DNA of 64,000 nt, taken from assembly GCA_944326035.1 (NCBI GenBank), contig CALVCS010000009.1, positions 62,001 through 126,000 of the forward strand. The letters are read 5' to 3'. The notes below the pieces were generated by a model. That model was given only the letters and a program-made list of their open reading frames with translations. It had not been told where the DNA came from and made no database searches. Source of the DNA: an uncultured Alistipes sp. (GTDB taxonomy: Bacteria; Bacteroidota; Bacteroidia; Bacteroidales; Rikenellaceae). This document shows positions 35,260 to 43,640 of this stretch, one piece after another; position 1 is the first letter of the stretch, and every line of letters starts with the position of its first letter. The translations under genes were made by a program, and so were the position numbers.

Positions 35260-37314
35260 ATGAAAACGAAATTTTTCACGATACTGTTGTTGGCGGCTGC
35301 TTCGTTGATGAGCGGTTGCAGCAAGCAGGTAAACGATGAGGAACTTTCTGATCAGAAAAGTATTCCCATCACCTTTACCGTGTCGACCCCCGGGAACGAA
35401 GGGGTAGTTTATGCGTCGACCCGTGCGATGACGCACGACGCTGCCGAATATGCCATCAAACAGATGACATTGATGGTGTACGATGCTACGAACAGTGCTT
35501 CACCGACCTTTCTGCGGAAACACGATATGACCCAAGACATTTCGTTGTACGACAATGGGAATGGATCCTATTCGTTCACGCTCGAAGCGCCGATTTCGGA
35601 TATGAACGCCAAACGTAAATTTGTCTTTGTGGTGAACGACGACGCCGGGGTGGCCTCGACCGAAGTCGGTTCGACCGAAGACGATCTGCATACGAAGACG
35701 ACGGCCTCCATTGAACTGGCCGATGGGGCTACGGCCGATCAGCTGGCCACAGCCGATCGAGGCATTGCCATGTCGGGGACGGCGACCAGCGATGGCGTTA
35801 CCGAAGAGCTGACCATTACGCCGGGTATGAAATGCTCGGTCAAGCTGACGCGTATTGTGGCTCGTATCGACCTGCAGAACAATACCCCGAATATGACGCT
35901 CGAAAGTGCCGTATTGGTGGGAGCCTCGAAAAAGGGCTACTTGTTCCCCCAGACAACGGTTTCGACCCCGACGGAAGAACGGCTGCAATTGGGCAGTCAT
36001 ACCGGTGTAGACATTACGGTTCCACATCCGTCACTGAGCCAGGGTCAAGCCTTTGCGCCCAAGACCTTCAATAAGGTATTTTACGCTTATGAACGCCCCA
36101 ATACGACCGACGATTATGCCGCGGTTCGGATTACGTACCGGGTCAATGAAAGCGAAGGAACGATCGAAGTTCCGTTTATTCGTACGACGGGCGGTAGTGT
36201 GAAAACGCCGATTGATATCGAACGTAACCATTTGTATACGATTATATTGGGAAACGGTCAGCCTGTGGAAACCAATCCGGTGGAATACTCGATTCGTGTC
36301 GAAGATTGGAATGTGGTTGAGATGCCGGAAGAGATCGGCCCTGGGGACCCGCTCGATCCTGCTTCGCAGGCGAAACTCAATGCGAATCTGAAAGTGAGCA
36401 AGCTGTTCACGGAATACAATGCCAAGACGTTCGATCTCGAAAGCAAGACGATCACGGAATTTTACAGTGATCTGGTTACATCGGCCGCCGATTGCCCCAC
36501 CACCTCTTATGTTTGCTGGAGTGATTTGACTGCGAACAACGCGTTAGCCGCCACTTTTACGGGGCCTGACGGCAAATACTATCGTTTGCCGACAGCCGGC
36601 GAGTTAGGATTGTTGTTACCATGGGGTAAAAGGGAAACCGATAACTTCCGTTATCATCCGTGGTGGAATGATAATCCATCTACGAATACTGCGGGAATTA
36701 AGATGGTGGATACCCCTTTCGAAGAAATTCTGTATCTGAAAAATGACAGTAATAATGCGGCCGACGCCACACATGATGAACAGGATGGCGAGTATACGTT
36801 GCGAGGAATGTCACAAATGAAATTGGGCCAACAAACCTTGACTTTGCATAATTATCCGACCACTCCGGACGATCCGGATCAGGGTAATTATAATATATAT
36901 CCTGTTTACGCTCTGCGTTTCAAAGGAACGAGTCAATATGCCGCCTATCGATGGGAAGTAAAGACGCTGTCGATGGATCCGTTGTCATGTTACTTATCCA
37001 TTAAGATTAAAGCGTTGCTTCCGGAAGATAATACGACGACCCTTGACGATGTAGCTGATGAAACGTTCTGGAATGATGGATTTGTTGAGATAAAATTCCC
37101 TGCTTCAGGATATTATTTGGACCAGTCTGATGTTGTGAGTGATAATATCCAGAATCGAGGTACAGGAGGCTATTGTATCTCTTCTTCTATGAAGGATTCT
37201 CAGTCGGCAAACATGATTTGGCATTTGGGCTTCGATCTTCGTAATGCCTATGTTCCTTGCTATAATGCACTCAAGTGCTATTTCCCTCTGCGTTTTGTCA
37301 ATGTGCTGAACTAA
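35260..37314 (+). CDS. fimbrillin-type lipoprotein 2 with C-terminal lectin-like module
   Basis: 684 residues, Cys20 in the lipobox MSGC. The N-terminal part (about 35-365) is of the same subtype as lipoprotein 1: IPITFTVSTPGNEG, TRA at Arg55, IVARIDLQNNTPNM, IERNHLYTIILGNGQPVETN. The C-terminal module starts near residue 371 (LNANLKVSKLFTEYNAK) and runs through YRLPTAGELGLLLP, YALRFKGTSQYAAYRWE, YLSIKIKALL and FWNDGFVEIKFPASGY to FPLRFVNVLN. Probably a minor fimbrial subunit that binds host or bacterial ligands; the ligand is unknown. Gap to the previous gene is 46 bases, in one operon. Confidence 0.75.
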   Translation: MKTKFFTILLLAAASLMSGCSKQVNDEELSDQKSIPITFTVSTPGNEGVVYASTRAMTHDAAEYAIKQMTLMVYDATNSASPTFLRKHDMTQDISLYDNGNGSYSFTLEAPISDMNAKRKFVFVVNDDAGVASTEVGSTEDDLHTKTTASIELADGATADQLATADRGIAMSGTATSDGVTEELTITPGMKCSVKLTRIVARIDLQNNTPNMTLESAVLVGASKKGYLFPQTTVSTPTEERLQLGSHTGVDITVPHPSLSQGQAFAPKTFNKVFYAYERPNTTDDYAAVRITYRVNESEGTIEVPFIRTTGGSVKTPIDIERNHLYTIILGNGQPVETNPVEYSIRVEDWNVVEMPEEIGPGDPLDPASQAKLNANLKVSKLFTEYNAKTFDLESKTITEFYSDLVTSAADCPTTSYVCWSDLTANNALAATFTGPDGKYYRLPTAGELGLLLPWGKRETDNFRYHPWWNDNPSTNTAGIKMVDTPFEEILYLKNDSNNAADATHDEQDGEYTLRGMSQMKLGQQTLTLHNYPTTPDDPDQGNYNIYPVYALRFKGTSQYAAYRWEVKTLSMDPLSCYLSIKIKALLPEDNTTTLDDVADETFWNDGFVEIKFPASGYYLDQSDVVSDNIQNRGTGGYCISSSMKDSQSANMIWHLGFDLRNAYVPCYNALKCYFPLRFVNVLN

Positions 37315-37350
37315 TGAGGTGTCTTTAACAGGAAAATAAAAATCAAATAT

Positions 37351-39402
37351 ATGAAAACAAAGTTTATAGCTTCATCTTTGATGGCGGTGGCGCTTTTGAG
37401 CGGAAGTTGTAGTAAGGACATTCCGGAAGAAACCACGCCGTCCGAAGGAAACCGAGTGGTGTTTACCCTCGGGGGAGCCACCCGTGCAGCCGGCGATAAC
37501 GATACGTACTATTCGCTGGCGGCTAAGGACGAAGAAAAACAGATCGATGAACTGTTGGCGGTCGTCTTCACCGAAGACGGCGCGTATTACAAGACCTTCG
37601 ACGCCAATTATGACGCAGGACAGAAAACCGCTTCTTTCGATCTGGGAAAGAATGGTACCTATGATGTCTATTTCGTTGCCAATGCCGATGAAACGCTCTC
37701 AGGGTCGTTACGTACGCTGACCGATCAGAATTCGGATTCGCAGGTGACCGCTGAGGATTTGTCGGCGTTGCTGGTGACGCAGGAGGTCGGCAAGAAAGAT
37801 GCGCAAGACGCCTGGTATCCTTTCCTGATGTTTTCGGACAATGCCAAACGCATCGTCTCGACCCACGGTTCGATCACGGATGGCGGGCTGATTACGATGC
37901 GTCGTCTGGCGGTCCGTTTCGACTTGGTGAACGCCGCCGAAGGGGTGACCATCAATTCGGTCAAATTGATCAACCGAGCCAAACAGAGCCGTTTGGGCGC
38001 CTCGAACGATATGTCGTTTTCGACCCCGGGCGATCTGTATGAAGAAAAGTTGTACGACGGTCTCAATTTGACGGGGAGTTTCGATACCCCGACCGAATAT
38101 ACGGCGACGATCTATTCGTATGAAAACGTGGATATCACCGAGGACGGTGCCTATTTGCCAGCCCTGGAGATCAAGTACACGATGGATGATCTGCAATTTA
38201 CGCATACGGTGAAGTTTCTCGACTCGACGGATGAAACCGGCAAAACGCCGTTGGCCTTGAAACGGAATTATCTGTATCGGATCGTGTTGACCAAGCCTTT
38301 GGATGTTGCCTTCAATGTGGTGGTGGACGATTGGAATACGGCCGAAGCGTTTCAGATCGATGAATTGCCGTTTGACAAACACGATCAGGCTGCGCTCAAC
38401 GCTCAACTGAAGGTGAATATGTTCACCAAATATAATGTGTTGACGTTGGATAAACAATCGAAGAAAGTCACCTTCTTTAATGATGTTGTGACGGAGAGTG
38501 CAGATTGCCCGGCCACGTCTTATTTCACTTATAATTGGTTGGCTGGGAAAGAAGATGGAACCTATTCAAGTAATGGGGAAAATTTGGATGTCGATTTGCG
38601 TAACCAGATCTTGCTGGATGATGACAATAATCAGTATCGTATTCCGACCGAGGGAGAAAACCAGTTATTATTGCCGATTTATACGGATGCAGCGTTACGT
38701 CCTCATGTAGATGAAACAGGAAAATGGCTGGCTGCGGCAGATGGATCAGGGAATGGGGTGATGTATCCCTATTGGAACGATAATGCAGCCAGCAATGTCA
38801 CGGGCATACGAATAATTGAAACGGATCAGGAAGGAAACGATTATTTCTTCCAGGAAACGGCGTATCTGGAAAATGAAGCAGATGGGACGGCTAAACAATC
38901 GGGTAGTACGGTTTCAGGCCAGTCTTGTTTGCGTCGAGGGGCCTTTATTGGTGAAATTTCCGGTAATGGAAAGATCTATAATGCTTATCGCATTTATGCC
39001 ATCCGGTTTAAAGGCAGTTCTGAATATGCCGCTTATTGTTATGAATCCAAATCGCTCAATGGCGATCCTCAAAAACGTTGTTTGTCCATCAAAATCAAAG
39101 CGTTGCCGAGTGATTCAAAATTGACCATCGATGATATTACGGATAACGACTCTTTCTGGAATGACGGATATTTGGAATTTATCTTCCCCGGATCGGGCTT
39201 TTATACTCAAGTGAAACCTGAAGATGATAATGATCTCAGTTCGTTGAGAGGGATTAGTGCCTATGCCTGGTCCTCTACGATGGAAAAGTCGGGAGATCGA
39301 GGGTATTATCTCTTTATGAACTTTGAAGCCACAGGAGGAGGGTATCGTACGGCTTCGGATTATAGCTATCCGCTCCGACTGGTCAAAGTGGTCGAACAAT
39401 AA
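37351..39402 (+). CDS. fimbrillin-type lipoprotein 3 with C-terminal lectin-like module
   Basis: 683 residues, Cys20 in the lipobox SGSC. Its N-terminal part (about 30-345) differs from lipoproteins 1 and 2 and matches lipoprotein 4: NRVVFTLGGATRA (Arg45), EKQIDELLAVVF, NGTYDVYFVANADETL, LRRLAVRFDLVN-like strand, PLALKRNYLYRIVL. The module (about 348-683) has NAQLKVNMFTKYNV, YRIPTEGENQLLLP, YAIRFKGSSEYAAYCYES, CLSIKIKALP, FWNDGYLEFIFPGSGFY, and ends with AYAWSSTMEKSGDRGYYLFM and YPLRLVKVVE, the clearest FISUMP-like ending. It follows the previous gene by 36 bases. Confidence 0.75.
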   Translation: MKTKFIASSLMAVALLSGSCSKDIPEETTPSEGNRVVFTLGGATRAAGDNDTYYSLAAKDEEKQIDELLAVVFTEDGAYYKTFDANYDAGQKTASFDLGKNGTYDVYFVANADETLSGSLRTLTDQNSDSQVTAEDLSALLVTQEVGKKDAQDAWYPFLMFSDNAKRIVSTHGSITDGGLITMRRLAVRFDLVNAAEGVTINSVKLINRAKQSRLGASNDMSFSTPGDLYEEKLYDGLNLTGSFDTPTEYTATIYSYENVDITEDGAYLPALEIKYTMDDLQFTHTVKFLDSTDETGKTPLALKRNYLYRIVLTKPLDVAFNVVVDDWNTAEAFQIDELPFDKHDQAALNAQLKVNMFTKYNVLTLDKQSKKVTFFNDVVTESADCPATSYFTYNWLAGKEDGTYSSNGENLDVDLRNQILLDDDNNQYRIPTEGENQLLLPIYTDAALRPHVDETGKWLAAADGSGNGVMYPYWNDNAASNVTGIRIIETDQEGNDYFFQETAYLENEADGTAKQSGSTVSGQSCLRRGAFIGEISGNGKIYNAYRIYAIRFKGSSEYAAYCYESKSLNGDPQKRCLSIKIKALPSDSKLTIDDITDNDSFWNDGYLEFIFPGSGFYTQVKPEDDNDLSSLRGISAYAWSSTMEKSGDRGYYLFMNFEATGGGYRTASDYSYPLRLVKVVEQ

Positions 39403-39426
39403 ATGGATATGTAAAAAGGTAAAATC

Positions 39427-42216
39427 ATGAAAACACGAATCATATCAACGCTTGCGCTCTTGGCCGGTCTGATCTTGAGCGGTTGTTCGCGCGAGGAAAT
39501 GCCCGATGGAGGTGTTGCGGGAGAAGGCAATCGTGTTGTGTTCACGTTGGCCGGAATTACGCCTCAAAACCAAACCAAAGTCACTCGGGCGATGGGCGAT
39601 AATGAGTCTGCCTCGACCGATGCTTTGGCGGCTACGACCGAAGAAAAGAGTGTCTCTTCGTTGTTGGCGGTGGCTTATGAAAAACAGTCGTCGGGCGAAA
39701 TGGGACTTTATAATGTATTTGATGTGAATGTGACGCCGGACGGATGTTCGTTCGATATCGCCAAAGAGGGGCGTTTCGACCTGTATCTGGTGGCCAATGC
39801 CAATACGGAGTTGACGAGTGCTATCAAGTCGTTGAGCGTTACCTCTCCGGTTTCGGAACTCGAAGAGCTGATCGTCTCGCAGGCTCCGGGTACGCCGAGT
39901 CCTTTCCTGATGACGACGCCGGCCGCCGTTAAAGTGATCTCTTATAGTGGCGAGGTGGCCGATTGTGGCGAAGTTTCGTTGCGTCGGCTTGCGGTGCGTA
40001 TCGATTTGGTGAATAAGGCAGATGAGCTGACGGTCAACAATGTGACGTTCAGAAATCGAGCCATCAAGAGCCAGTTGTTTGCCCCGAACCAGATGATCAC
40101 GGAATCAGGCGCCGTACAGGATACGACGTATGAAAGCCTGAACCTGGTGGGGAATCTGTCGCAGCCGGCCGAATACAAAGCCCACATTTACAGCTATGAA
40201 AATCTGAGTGCTCAGGGTGATGCGACGATTCCGACGCTCGAAATCGAATACACCTATCAGGGTCAACCGTATACGCACCAGGTACAGTTCCTCGATGCGA
40301 AAGATCCTTCGGGGATGACGCCGCTGGCTTTGAAGCGGAACTATCTGTATCGCATTACGATCGGGCGTAAGTTGGAACCGGAATTCAATGTCGAAGTGAT
40401 GGACTGGACGAATGAAGAGTCGTTGAGTGTGGATGCCATTCCGTTCCAGGGCCAGATGAATGCTGCTTTGGCGGTGAATCGTTTTGCTTCGGCCAATGTT
40501 GCCACGCTGGATGAAGCGCAGCATGCCGTGACCTTCACGACGACGAGTCCGAATACGACCTCTTATTATACCGCATGGAATGCTCAATGGGCTCAGTCGG
40601 TGTACTACAATGCGGCGGATAAGACCTATTATCGTGTGCCGACCAAGGATGAAATGTATCTGTTGTTCCCGGATAATGCCAATCTCATTCGTTTTGACCA
40701 GGCCATGGACGGAACGTCGGAAGTGACGGAAACCTTGCCGGACAATCTCTTCGGAAATACCGAAGTGAATGGCGGGGAAGGAACCTCTGTATTTAAAAAT
40801 GGAACGGCCTCTACCGTGTCGACGTTGGCGACGGGGGTAGACTATCCGGTTGTGTATGCGATTCGTTTCAAAGGAACGGCGCAATATGCGGCCTATCGTT
40901 ATGAAATCAAAAACTGGGATAATACGGAGACCGGCGAATTGGAAATCCGGATCAAGGCTTTGCAGGAAGGATCCTTGTGGACGATCGACGAAGTGGCCAA
41001 TGAAGCCTACTGGGGCGATCCTTCGGACGGGAATACCGATGTCGACAATCAGTTGATTTATCACATTCCGGCCGCGGGTTGGAAAGAGTCGAGTGAAAAC
41101 CCGTTGCAAGGTCAGGGATCCGGTTCCTATTTGTGGACCCAGATCGCGGCAGAGGGTAGCAATGCGTATGAAGGAGGCCATAATACTCAGAGCTCAGGGG
41201 TAAATTCGTATGCTCAGGCTTATGTAGGTACTTTGCGGTTGGTAAAAGCGACGGATGCAGAGATCATGCCGGCCCTGAACAAGGCGCTTAAAGTGAATAT
41301 GTTCACCGCGTTCAATGCCCAGAGCGTCGACCTGTCCCAGAAAAAGATTACGTCGTTTTTCGATCAGGTAGTTTCCACTTCCTGTCCGAGAGACTCCTAT
41401 TTCACCTATGCTCAGCTGAAAGATGCAGGTGTGACGGAGAATGGGGTATTGTTTGACGGCCCGGACGGAAAGAAATACAGACTGCCGACGGTCGGTGAAT
41501 TCGCCTTGTTGGAACCGCTTACGACGGAAGAACCGGATCGGGCGAGCGTGCATAGAGAACATGACGGCATGTATCATCCATATTGGAATGAAAATAGCTC
41601 GACCAATACGTTTCCTTATGTTACGATGACCGTTCCGTTTACGGAAACGATCTATCTGCAGAATGGGGCCGACAATAAACCGGATAAGACCCATCCTGAC
41701 GATCCGGCCTATACCTTGAAAGGGGAATCACAGTTGTGGATCGGTCGGCAAACGGAACAGGTGACTTATCCCGCTTTGTCGTCGTATATTTACAATGTGC
41801 ATGTGGTTTATGCGTTGCGTTTCAAAGGAACGAATCAGTATGCCGCCTATCGTTGGGAATCCTGTCAAGTGGCTTCCGAACCCTTGGAACGTTATTTGTC
41901 CATTAAGATTAAAGCCCTTAAACAGGGGGATGAACGAACGACGATCGAAACCGTAGCGGATGACTCCTTCTGGCAAGACAGGTTTATTGAATTTAAAATG
42001 CCTGCGTCGGGCTATTATCTGGATGAAAGCATCGATTTGGGTGTGCATACGATTCGTCACGAAGGAGTGGATGGTTATGCCTGGTCGTCATCCTTGTCGG
42101 ATTATGTTGAATCGGAAGCTTTGCGATTAGGTTTTTCGCTCTATACGTTAAGTGTTGCCAGATTGCCGGAAGATACGTATTTTCTGCCGTTGCGTTTTGT
42201 GAGTGCACAGGAATAG
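39427..42216 (+). CDS. fimbrillin-type lipoprotein 4 with two C-terminal lectin-like modules
   Basis: 929 residues, Cys20 in the lipobox LSGC. The N-terminal fimbrillin part (about 30-340) is of the lipoprotein 3 subtype (NRVVFTLAGIT, VTRAMGD with Arg54, LRRLAVRIDLVN, PLALKRNYLYRITI). Two modules follow. The first (about 343-612) is more divergent: NAALAVNRFASANVATL, YYRVPTKDEMYLLFP, YAIRFKGTAQYAAYRYE, ending GTLRLVKATD. The second (about 617-929) is close to the modules of the other genes: NKALKVNMFTAFNAQ, YRLPTVGEFALLEP, YALRFKGTNQYAAYRWES, ending LPLRFVSAQE. So it is a tandem duplication inside one gene. It is the last gene of the operon, followed by a strong terminator. Confidence 0.75.
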   Translation: MKTRIISTLALLAGLILSGCSREEMPDGGVAGEGNRVVFTLAGITPQNQTKVTRAMGDNESASTDALAATTEEKSVSSLLAVAYEKQSSGEMGLYNVFDVNVTPDGCSFDIAKEGRFDLYLVANANTELTSAIKSLSVTSPVSELEELIVSQAPGTPSPFLMTTPAAVKVISYSGEVADCGEVSLRRLAVRIDLVNKADELTVNNVTFRNRAIKSQLFAPNQMITESGAVQDTTYESLNLVGNLSQPAEYKAHIYSYENLSAQGDATIPTLEIEYTYQGQPYTHQVQFLDAKDPSGMTPLALKRNYLYRITIGRKLEPEFNVEVMDWTNEESLSVDAIPFQGQMNAALAVNRFASANVATLDEAQHAVTFTTTSPNTTSYYTAWNAQWAQSVYYNAADKTYYRVPTKDEMYLLFPDNANLIRFDQAMDGTSEVTETLPDNLFGNTEVNGGEGTSVFKNGTASTVSTLATGVDYPVVYAIRFKGTAQYAAYRYEIKNWDNTETGELEIRIKALQEGSLWTIDEVANEAYWGDPSDGNTDVDNQLIYHIPAAGWKESSENPLQGQGSGSYLWTQIAAEGSNAYEGGHNTQSSGVNSYAQAYVGTLRLVKATDAEIMPALNKALKVNMFTAFNAQSVDLSQKKITSFFDQVVSTSCPRDSYFTYAQLKDAGVTENGVLFDGPDGKKYRLPTVGEFALLEPLTTEEPDRASVHREHDGMYHPYWNENSSTNTFPYVTMTVPFTETIYLQNGADNKPDKTHPDDPAYTLKGESQLWIGRQTEQVTYPALSSYIYNVHVVYALRFKGTNQYAAYRWESCQVASEPLERYLSIKIKALKQGDERTTIETVADDSFWQDRFIEFKMPASGYYLDESIDLGVHTIRHEGVDGYAWSSSLSDYVESEALRLGFSLYTLSVARLPEDTYFLPLRFVSAQE

Positions 42217-42235
42217 ACAACGACGGTTAGGCGTT

Positions 42236-42272
42236 AAAAAATACTCTCGGGTTTTGCCCGGGAGTATTTTTT
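42236..42272 (+). terminator. terminator of the fimbrial operon
   Basis: AAAAAATACTCTCGGG (42236-42251) with CCCGGGAGTATTTTTT (42257-42272), one T-G wobble, 5-nt loop, ending in six T. Classical and strong. Confidence 0.93.
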
Positions 42273-42362
42273 GTTTCTGGGGTCGGTTTAGAAACGCTTT
42301 CACGGGGCGGGGACCTGGTTGAGAAATCCTCGGAGGATGCTTAACCCCTCGGGAGAAATTGT

Positions 42363-42370
42363 TACCTTTG
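42363..42370 (+). promoter_or_regulatory. -7 box of the alcohol dehydrogenase gene
   Basis: TACCTTTG, 19 bases before the ATG, matches TAnnTTTG. The leader would be about 12 nt. Confidence 0.4.
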
Positions 42371-42389
42371 TAGGTCTAACCAGGAAGCG

Positions 42390-43427
42390 ATGAAAGCCTA
42401 TACGTATGTCGAACCCGACAAATTCCAGCTTCTGGAAAAGCCGAAACCACAGCTGCAAACACCCCGTGATGCGATCGTACGCGTGACGTTGAGCAGCATT
42501 TGTACCAGCGATCTGCATATAAAACACGGGAGTGTACCCCGTGCGGTACCCGGCATTACGGTGGGGCATGAGATGGTCGGGGTCGTCGAACAGCTCGGCG
42601 AGGCTGTCCAGCACGTAAAAGTGGGGGATCGGGTCTGCGTCAATGTCGAAACCTTTTGCGGCAGCTGTTTTTTCTGTCAGCACGGCTATGTGAATAACTG
42701 TACCGATCCGCAGGGCGGTTGGGCCCTGGGGTGTCGGATCGACGGGGGACAGGCGGAGTATGTCCGGGTCCCGTATGCCGATCAGGGGCTCAGTCGGATT
42801 CCCGATACGGTGAGCGACGAACAGGCGCTGTTCGTCGGAGATATTTTGGCGACGGGCTATTGGGCGGCCCGGATTTCGGACATTCAACCCGAAGATACGG
42901 TGTTGATTCTCGGAGCAGGGCCTACCGGTCTCTGTACCCTACAGTGTGTGGCCTTGAAACATCCCAAACGGATTCTCGTTTGTGAAAAATCGGAGGAACG
43001 GGTTCGCTTTCTGCAACAACACTATCCGCAGGTGGCGGTGACGTCGCCGGACACGTGTCCGGAATTTGTGCAGAGCCATAGCGATCATGGCGGGGCGGAT
43101 GTCGTGTTGGAGGTGGCCGGTTCGGACGAGACGTTTCGGTTGGCCTGGGAGTGTGCCCGGCCGAATGCCATTGTGACGATTGTGGCGCTGTATGATCGCC
43201 CGCAGGTGTTGCCGTTGCCGGAGATGTATGGGAAGAATCTGACCTTTAAAACCGGTGGGGTGGACGGTTGTGATTGTGCCGAGATTTTGCGGTTGATCGA
43301 ACAGGGTTTGATCGATACGACGTCGTTGATTACGCATCGTTTCCCGTTGAGTCGCATCGAGGAGGCGTACCGTCTGTTTGAAAGTCGTCAGGAGGGCGTG
43401 ATGAAAGTGGCCATTCAGGGCCTATAG
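42390..43427 (+). CDS. zinc-dependent medium-chain alcohol dehydrogenase
   Basis: 345 residues of the MDR family. Catalytic zinc ligands Cys38 and His60-Glu61 (TVGHEMVG), the structural zinc loop CGSCFFCQHGYVNNC with Cys90, 93, 96 and 104, and the NAD(P)-binding motif LILGAGPTGL near residue 170 are all present. It oxidises or reduces an alcohol or polyol with NAD(P); the closest look is to the threonine/sorbitol dehydrogenase branch, but the substrate cannot be fixed. It is followed 213 bases later by a drug exporter gene on the same strand; a link is not evident. Confidence 0.9.
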   Translation: MKAYTYVEPDKFQLLEKPKPQLQTPRDAIVRVTLSSICTSDLHIKHGSVPRAVPGITVGHEMVGVVEQLGEAVQHVKVGDRVCVNVETFCGSCFFCQHGYVNNCTDPQGGWALGCRIDGGQAEYVRVPYADQGLSRIPDTVSDEQALFVGDILATGYWAARISDIQPEDTVLILGAGPTGLCTLQCVALKHPKRILVCEKSEERVRFLQQHYPQVAVTSPDTCPEFVQSHSDHGGADVVLEVAGSDETFRLAWECARPNAIVTIVALYDRPQVLPLPEMYGKNLTFKTGGVDGCDCAEILRLIEQGLIDTTSLITHRFPLSRIEEAYRLFESRQEGVMKVAIQGL

Positions 43428-43640
43428 TCTACGGTCGATCGGGTGCTGGATCCCGTAGCAGCATATAGCAGTACTTCAGATCGATAGAACGGAATCGATC
43501 GGGGAAAGTCCGAGGAAATGGGAAAGGTAGGATAGGAAGAGCGCTTGTCTCCTTTCCAGGGGAAGGGTACCGCGTCGTTCAGTCGGGCGGGGAAAAGAGA
43601 GGCCCAAGCAAGAATATACGAAACACAGAACGGAAGCAGG

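Noticed and set aside
33183..42216. Mobile element behind the fimbrillin duplication
   Set aside because: No transposase, integrase or terminal repeats were found within or around the array.
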